From an uncultured Planctomycetaceae bacterium (lineage in GTDB: Bacteria > Planctomycetota > Planctomycetia > Pirellulales > UBA1268): a stretch of 6,670 nucleotides of DNA. The notes under the pieces are model-generated. The model worked only from the letters and a program-made list of their open reading frames with translations. It was not told the DNA's origin and ran no database searches. The stretch covers positions 1 through 6,670 of the forward strand of contig CAISKG010000283.1 in the NCBI GenBank assembly GCA_903885855.1. Direction: 5' to 3'. How positions within the stretch are numbered: position 1 is the stretch's first letter; the number at the start of each line of letters is the position of its first letter. The translations under genes and the position numbers were made by a program. Shown in pieces: positions 1 to 3,763 of this stretch.

Positions 1-28
1 GGTAGTACTGGAAGAGGATCTCGCTCAT
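1..28 (-). CDS. 5' end of an unidentified leftward gene (partial)
   Basis: Read on the - strand, an ATG at 28-26 opens a frame with no stop up to the window edge, giving MSEILFQYY. A Shine-Dalgarno-like GGAAGG lies five bases upstream of this ATG, in the + strand sequence just right of position 28. That good ribosome site is the main reason to believe the start. Nine residues are too few to name a family. If real, the gene runs away from the window, and bases 29-519 are a divergent promoter region shared with the + strand genes. Confidence 0.5.
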
Positions 29-158
29 GCCCGCCTTCCACCGCGCCCGTCGACGCGGGAAACGACCGGGATGCCTGCCTGATGGCGAGTGCGCGGGGCC
101 GCGTCCCGCGGGCACTCCATGGGACAGGGTACGGGCTGGGCAGGGCGTTGGAAAGCGA

Positions 159-196
159 TCGGGCCCCTCTTGGTGGGGGGCTGTGGGGGGGCCCGA
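159..196. repeat. 9-bp inverted repeat with 20-nt loop
   Basis: TCGGGCCCC at 159-167 is the exact reverse complement of GGGGCCCGA at 188-196. As RNA from the + strand the stem could extend inward by three more pairs, two of them G-U wobbles. No T-run follows on either strand, so a standard intrinsic terminator is unlikely. It could be a structured 5' leader of the leftward gene or a protein-binding site. In DNA this rich in G and C some chance palindromes are expected. Confidence 0.4.
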
Positions 197-300
197 GGAC
201 GGTTGGGAGCGGAAAAACGGGTCAGTCAAGCGCTGCCGTGGCTGCCCTCGCCGACGGTGTCGTGCCGCATGGCCTCCCGCTGCGAGGCGGGGGAACCGCC

Positions 301-384
301 CCGCCTCCCACGAGAGGCGGTGAACCCCCCGCCTGCCACGAGAGGCGGTGAACCCCCCGCCTCCCACGAGAGGCGGTGAAAAGG
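301..384. repeat. Three 28-bp tandem repeats, each a hairpin
   Basis: Units start at 301, 329 and 357. Unit 2 differs from unit 1 at a single base (C307 to G335). Unit 3 matches unit 1 for 24 bases and then diverges. Each unit contains the arm CCGCCTC, the loop CCACGA and the arm GAGGCGG, so units 1 and 3 form perfect 7-bp stems; in unit 2 the substitution removes the closing pair of the stem. After each stem comes TGAA. A looser relative lies just upstream at 272-290 (GCCTC, 7-nt loop, GAGGC). The period of 28 is not a multiple of three, which argues against a coding repeat. No function can be assigned; options include a structured RNA leader, a REP-like element or a slippage-generated satellite. 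Confidence 0.85.
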
Positions 385-519
385 AGCGGGTCGTACCGGA
401 CGCGCCGGGACCCGCCGCCGCGGCGGCGTGGGGGGCGGCGGCGGATCGATAGCACTTCAGGATTCGGGGGGCCGCGGCGCGGGCTGCGCGCGGGGGCCGC
501 GGGAGGAGCGGGGTGCGCG

Positions 520-777
520 ATGGGGATCAACCGGATCGTCATGCACAACGGCGTGGTGTGGTGGCTGCCGCCGCTGCGCCCCCGGGGCGGCCGCATGACC
601 GGGCCCGCGCCCGCGGAGGGATTCATCCCGCTGGGATCCCCCGACTTTCCCGGGATCGACGCCATCCTCGGCCATCCCGGGTCGGAGGACGGGCCGGAGG
701 GTGATCGGCCCGAGGGGCGGGCCACCGATGCCGACGATCCACCCGCCGCGGCCGATGGGTTCGAGCCCGCCGCCTGA
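520..777 (+). CDS. Small hypothetical protein, 85 aa
   Basis: The family is not recognised. The frame stays open upstream to 376, but the upstream part is arginine/proline-rich filler overlapping the hairpin array. The ATG at 520 is preferred because GGAGGAG lies about 11 bases upstream and the protein then begins with an ordinary-looking segment (MGINRIVMHNGVVWWLPPL). About 88 percent of codons end in G or C, like the clear genes nearby. The N-terminal third is hydrophobic with two adjacent tryptophans (residues 14-15). The C-terminal third is rich in Asp, Glu, Pro and Ala and probably disordered. There is no signal peptide and no cysteine. It ends 104 bases before the deacetylase gene, so the two could share a transcript. 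It could also be a chance frame in GC-rich DNA. Confidence 0.45.
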   Translation: MGINRIVMHNGVVWWLPPLRPRGGRMTGPAPAEGFIPLGSPDFPGIDAILGHPGSEDGPEGDRPEGRATDADDPPAAADGFEPAA

Positions 778-881
778 CGGCCCGGCCCGAACGCAGGTCG
801 ACGCGCCGGGACGAGGGGAAACGCCGTCCGGGACACGCTCCGGGTGGAGGTGAGGCCGCGACCGGCCGCAGGTGACGTTCG

Positions 882-1802
882 ATGCGCGTCTTCCCCTCCG
901 ACCGTCATCCGCTGCCGCTGCCGCCGGGCCACCGCTTCCCGCTCGCCAAGTACCGCCTTCTGCGCGAGCGCCTCGAGGCCCACGCCGCGGCCGGAGCGGC
1001 GCTGGAGTTCATCGAGCCGCACGCCGCCACCGACGAGGAGATCCTCCGCGTCCACGACGCGGCCTACGTGGGCCGCGTCCTCGCCGGCACCCTCTCCGCC
1101 GCCGAGGTGCGCCGCATCGGTTTCCCCTGGAGCCCCGAGCTGGTGGAGCGCAGCCTGCGCAGCACCGGCGCGGCGGTCGACGCGGCGGCGGCGGCGCTCG
1201 AGGATGGCGTCGCCGCGAGCCTCGCCGGCGGCACGCACCACGCGGGGCGCGACTGGGGGGAGGGCTACTGCGTGTTCAACGACACCGCCGTGGCCGCCCG
1301 GGAGATGCAGGCCCGCGGCGCGGCCGGCCGGGTGGCGATCGTCGATCTCGACGTCCATCAGGGCAACGGCACCGCCGACATCTTCGCCGCCGATCCCACC
1401 GTGTTCACCGCCTCGGTCCACGGCGAGCGCAATTTCCCGCTGCGGAAGTGCGCCGGCTCGCTCGACGTCGGCCTGCCCGACGGCGCCGGCGACGCCCCCT
1501 ACCTCGACGCCGTGGAGACGGTGCTCGGGGCCGTCGTCGACTGGCGGCCCGACCTGGTGCTCTACATCGCCGGGGCCGACCCCTACGCCGGCGACCGCCT
1601 GGGCCGGCTCGCGGTGTCGCGGGGAGGGCTCGTGGAGCGCGACCGGCGGGTGTTCGCGGCGGCGGCGGCGGCGGGGGCCCCGGTGGCGATCGTGTGCGGC
1701 GGGGGCTACGCGGAAGATGTCGGGGCGATCGTGGCGATCCACGCCGCCACCATGCTCATGGCGGCGGCGCTGGGGGAGGAGGGGTTTCCCCGGGGCCGGT
1801 GA
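882..1802 (+). CDS. Class IV (HDAC11-like) histone deacetylase family protein
   Basis: This 306-residue protein has the arginase/deacetylase fold signatures of zinc-dependent deacetylases, which remove acetyl or longer acyl groups from lysine or from small amines. Seen in order: the GGTHHAG motif with the paired histidines H119-H120; GEGYCVFND at 126-134; DLDVHQGNG at 155-163 with zinc ligands D157 and H159; GADPYAGDRLGRL at 231-243 with the third ligand D233; and CGGGY with the transition-state tyrosine Y276. All catalytic residues are present. The GDRLG stretch after the third ligand and the short length fit class IV better than class I/II or the acetylpolyamine amidohydrolases. There is no signal peptide, so it should be cytoplasmic. 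The start is supported by AGGTGA six bases upstream of the ATG. Bacteria lack histones of the usual kind, so the substrate is unknown; protein lysines, polyamines or a metabolite are all possible. Neighbours give no clue. Confidence 0.93.
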   Translation: MRVFPSDRHPLPLPPGHRFPLAKYRLLRERLEAHAAAGAALEFIEPHAATDEEILRVHDAAYVGRVLAGTLSAAEVRRIGFPWSPELVERSLRSTGAAVDAAAAALEDGVAASLAGGTHHAGRDWGEGYCVFNDTAVAAREMQARGAAGRVAIVDLDVHQGNGTADIFAADPTVFTASVHGERNFPLRKCAGSLDVGLPDGAGDAPYLDAVETVLGAVVDWRPDLVLYIAGADPYAGDRLGRLAVSRGGLVERDRRVFAAAAAAGAPVAIVCGGGYAEDVGAIVAIHAATMLMAAALGEEGFPRGR

Positions 1803-1833
1803 GGGCCCGGATGGCCGCTGGGTGGGCGTGCGC

Positions 1834-1880
1834 GCGGGCTTTGGCCCGCCCCGGCACCCGGCTCGCGGGGAAGGGCCGGG
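1834..1880 (+). terminator. Possible GC hairpins ending the deacetylase transcript
   Basis: Two stems lie 31-78 bases after the deacetylase stop. GCGGGC at 1834-1839 pairs with GCCCGC at 1844-1849 around a TTTG loop, and CCCGGC at 1857-1862 pairs with GCCGGG at 1875-1880 around a 12-base loop. Neither is followed by a T-run, unlike the clear terminator at 3652-3689. Termination here is therefore only a possibility. Confidence 0.22.
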
Positions 1881-2114
1881 CCCGCAGGCTTGCCCCCTAC
1901 CGAGGCAGTTCGTAGGCTTTTCAACTGTTCAGGGTTCGTGAGCGGGGGGGAGCGTGGTCAGCCGGGCTCGATCGCCGGGCTGATGGTGCCCATCCAGGGT
2001 GGCCGATCTATGCAAGGTCGGGTGCCCTGGCCGTCCATCGCGGGCCCCGTCGCTCATCGCCCGTTCCATTCTTCGATTCCTCATTCCCGTTCGTGCCGGT
2101 TTTGACGGTATCCG

Positions 2115-2146
2115 TTCCCTTTCTTCTTCCCTCATCCTTTCTTCCT
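2115..2146 (+). promoter_or_regulatory. Pyrimidine tract in the DUF1559 leader
   Basis: These 32 bases contain only one purine (A2134) and sit directly upstream of the ribosome binding site. The tract is much poorer in G than anything around it. It would leave the 5' untranslated region unstructured, which could help ribosome loading for an abundant surface protein. That role is inferred; no known motif was recognised. Confidence 0.35.
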
Positions 2147-2148
2147 GT

Positions 2149-2154
2149 GGGAGA
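2149..2154 (+). promoter_or_regulatory. Ribosome binding site that sets the DUF1559 start
   Basis: GGGAGA lies six bases before the ATG at 2161. It decides between this start and in-frame upstream starts such as 1999, and it places the prepilin cleavage site at residues 18/19, a normal leader length. Confidence 0.7.
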
Positions 2155-2160
2155 CCTGCC

Positions 2161-3180
2161 ATGGGTATCCGACCCACGCCCCCGAATCCGACCGGCCCGC
2201 GCCGGCGTTCCGCGTTCACGCTCGTCGAGCTGCTGGTGGTGATCGCCATCATCGGCACGCTCGTCGGCCTCCTTCTGCCGGCGGTGCAGGCGGCCCGTGA
2301 AGCCGCCCGCCGTTCGAAGTGCCTCAACAACCTCAAGCAGATGGGGATCGCGATCCACAATCACCACGACACCCGTCAGATCCTCCCCACCGGGGGCTGG
2401 TCGTGGGACAAGTGGAACTTCATCAACGGCCGCCCCGGCACCGGCGTCAACCAGACGGCCGGCTGGGCCTACCAGATCCTGCCGTTCCTGGAGAACGAGT
2501 CGCTGTGGCTGGGCAACAGCGCCAAGGACCTCAACGGCAACGGCACGATCTCCGACTGGGAGCGTTTCGCGTTCGCCCGGGCGACCCCGGTGCCGCAGTA
2601 CTTCTGCCCCACCCGGCGCAGCAGTGCCGACGGCGTGAAGAGCTCCGGCGAGTGGTATCCGTCGGCCGAGACCGGCGGCACGCGGCAGTTCGCCCAGACC
2701 GACTACGCCGGCAACAGCCTCGACTGGGGCGACAACTGGCTCGGCGGCGAGGGCGCTCCCTGGCACTGGGAGGAGGGTGACGGCCCGATCGTGTGGACCA
2801 ACGGCGACCAGCCGAACCTCGAGCTCCGCAAGCGGACGACCCTCGGCGGCATCCGCGACGGCACCTCGAAGGTCATCCTCCTCGGCGAGAAGGCCCTCGA
2901 CATCGACAACTGCAAGGGCAACATGTGCGGCGACGACAACGAGGGCTACACCTCCGGGTGGGACCACGACGTCCTCCGCCACACCGGCTTCCAGCCGCAG
3001 AGCGACGGCGAGCGGTCGGGCACCTGGTACGGCGACGGCCGCTTCGGCTCGGGCCACGCCGTCACCAACATCCTGATGTGCGACACCTCGACCCGCTCGG
3101 TGCCCTTCACCGTCGACGTCATGATCTGGCGCCGCATGGGCCACAAGGACGACGGCAAGAACGACCAGTTGAGCCAGTGA
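2161..3180 (+). CDS. DUF1559 domain protein with prepilin-type N-terminus
   Basis: This 339-residue protein begins with a positively charged leader (RRR at 14-16) followed by the type IV prepilin signature A18-F19-T20-L21-V22-E23 and a hydrophobic helix to about residue 41. Prepilin peptidase should cut between A18 and F19, leaving E23 as the conserved Glu5 of the mature protein. Next come the typical DUF1559 segments: LLPAVQAAREAARRSKCLNNLKQ (residues 38-60), the N-H-H-D region at 67-70, a TDYAGN block at 180-185, the LGEKAL block at 241-246 and the paired cysteines C251 and C256. Such proteins are massively duplicated in Planctomycetes and are thought to be pseudopilin-like or surface proteins; their role is not established. 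The C-terminal H-X9-DG signature is altered: after H299 there are eight residues, then DTS. The lipoprotein gene begins 23 bases downstream, so the two are likely one transcript. Confidence 0.93.
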   Translation: MGIRPTPPNPTGPRRRSAFTLVELLVVIAIIGTLVGLLLPAVQAAREAARRSKCLNNLKQMGIAIHNHHDTRQILPTGGWSWDKWNFINGRPGTGVNQTAGWAYQILPFLENESLWLGNSAKDLNGNGTISDWERFAFARATPVPQYFCPTRRSSADGVKSSGEWYPSAETGGTRQFAQTDYAGNSLDWGDNWLGGEGAPWHWEEGDGPIVWTNGDQPNLELRKRTTLGGIRDGTSKVILLGEKALDIDNCKGNMCGDDNEGYTSGWDHDVLRHTGFQPQSDGERSGTWYGDGRFGSGHAVTNILMCDTSTRSVPFTVDVMIWRRMGHKDDGKNDQLSQ

Positions 3181-3203
3181 ACCCCCCTTTCCGGAGTCCA
3201 TCG

Positions 3204-3623
3204 ATGCACCGTCGTCCGTTGCTCGTCGCCGCCGCCCTGCTCGTCCCGCTCGTGGGGATCCTCCAGGGCTGTGCGCCGGCGGGCTCGAAGACCGAGGCCG
3301 AGTTCAAGGTGAACGGGAAGGTGGTCCGCGGGGGCAACCCGCTGCCGCTCGACCCGGCCCAGGCGGCCGCCAAGGCGGCGTTCGTGAAACTGGAGTTCGT
3401 CCGCGACAAGGGAGACCACAAGGAATCCGCGTTCGCGAACGTCGACGGCACGTTCTCGGTGAAGCTCCCCAAGGGCAAGTACGGCGTTCAGATCGTCCAC
3501 ATGGGACCGGGCGGCGACCAGCTCCAGGGGAAGTTCAACGACCGCAAGGGCAAGGCCAAGATCGAGAAGGATGTCGCGGGCGACGTCGCCGACATGGTGA
3601 TCGAGCTCAACGACTACAAGTGA
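3204..3623 (+). CDS. Small lipoprotein, transthyretin/carboxypeptidase-regulatory-like
   Basis: The 139-residue product starts with a lipoprotein signal peptide: basic residues at 3-4, a hydrophobic stretch at 6-20 and the lipobox L20-Q21-G22-C23, so C23 should be lipidated after cleavage. The mature part looks like a small beta-sandwich: KVNGKVVRGGNPLP at about 35-48, then VKLEF at 61-65, DGTFSV at 81-86 and LPKGKYGVQI at 88-97. This pattern matches the carboxypeptidase-regulatory or transthyretin-like lipoproteins often found right after DUF1559 genes in Planctomycetes; that context is recalled knowledge. The residues after 100 are rich in lysine and acidic residues. The start is supported by GGAG seven bases upstream of the ATG. 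It lies 23 bases after the DUF1559 stop and is followed by a strong terminator, so it is the last gene of a two-gene unit. It may bind or anchor its partner in the envelope, which is inference. Confidence 0.85.
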   Translation: MHRRPLLVAAALLVPLVGILQGCAPAGSKTEAEFKVNGKVVRGGNPLPLDPAQAAAKAAFVKLEFVRDKGDHKESAFANVDGTFSVKLPKGKYGVQIVHMGPGGDQLQGKFNDRKGKAKIEKDVAGDVADMVIELNDYK

Positions 3624-3651
3624 CGTCGCCCGTCAGGGCGATGCCTGCACA

Positions 3652-3689
3652 GCGGCCCGGACGGCCTCCCGTCCGGGCCGCTTTTTTTT
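3652..3689 (+). terminator. Strong intrinsic terminator after the lipoprotein gene
   Basis: GCGGCCCGGACGG at 3652-3664 pairs perfectly with CCGTCCGGGCCGC at 3669-3681 around a CCTC loop, and eight Ts follow at 3682-3689. It begins 28 bases after the lipoprotein stop. The T-run is on the + strand only, so it should act on rightward transcripts and not on the convergent - strand gene. A smaller hairpin (CGCCC, loop GTCA, GGGCG at 3627-3640) lies just before it. Confidence 0.95.
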
Positions 3690-3693
3690 CTGC

Positions 3694-3737
3694 CCGGGCC
3701 GCGTGACCCCTGCGGCCGCGCCGGGCCGCGTGACCCC
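3694..3737. repeat. 17-bp direct repeat between convergent genes
   Basis: CCGGGCCGCGTGACCCC occurs at 3694-3710 and again at 3721-3737, a period of 27 bases. The first nine bases, CCGGGCCGC, are also the end of the terminator's right arm at 3673-3681. The copies may have arisen by local duplication of the terminator arm. They lie outside both genes. Confidence 0.8.
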
Positions 3738-3763
3738 GCGGCTCGTGCCCGCAAGCCGGGCGG

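Larger units (their letters stand above)
29..519. other. Divergent intergenic region with hairpin structures
   Basis: No credible gene is seen in these 491 bases. The open frames here are short, overlap one another and carry proline/arginine-rich translations typical of GC-rich noncoding DNA. The region holds a 9-bp inverted repeat at 159-196, a run of G-rich sequence around 171-191, and a three-unit tandem hairpin array at 301-384 with a degenerate copy at 272-290. It lies between a gene leaving to the left and genes leaving to the right, so promoters in both directions are expected, but no strong -35/-10 pair stands out. Confidence 0.7.
1803..2160. other. Intergenic region before the DUF1559 gene
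   Basis: These 358 bases carry no convincing gene. The left part is very GC-rich and forms hairpins at 1834-1849 and 1857-1880. The middle contains a short direct repeat, GCCGGGCT at 1961 and again at 1974. The right part, from about 2068, is clearly less GC-rich and pyrimidine-rich, ending in the ribosome site of the DUF1559 gene. The DUF1559 frame stays open upstream to 1999, but that extension would put over 50 unrelated residues before the prepilin peptide. The promoter probably lies here, but only a weak candidate (TTGCCC at 1890, TAGGCT at 1913) was seen. Confidence 0.7.

Noticed and set aside
126..154. Leftward promoter candidate (TTTCCA, 17-base gap, TACCCT on the - strand)
   Set aside because: Only three of six -10 positions match, and such matches are common by chance.
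301..384. Possible CRISPR array
   Set aside because: The units are directly adjacent 28-bp copies with no unique spacers, and no cas gene is in the window.
222..1742. Long leftward open frame opposite the deacetylase gene (506 codons)
   Set aside because: It mirrors the deacetylase gene, has an Arg/Gly/His/Ala-biased translation and no domain, while the + strand has every catalytic motif.
1890..1918. Rightward promoter candidate (TTGCCC, 17-base gap, TAGGCT)
   Set aside because: Weak -10 match and about 240 bases from the DUF1559 start; not strong enough to annotate.
1994..2030. Inverted repeat CCAGGG / CCCTGG before the DUF1559 gene
   Set aside because: Six pairs across a 25-base loop with no supporting inner pairs; probably chance.
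2008..3201. Long leftward open frame opposite the DUF1559 gene (397 codons)
   Set aside because: Shadow of a confidently identified gene; no recognisable motif and no ribosome site.
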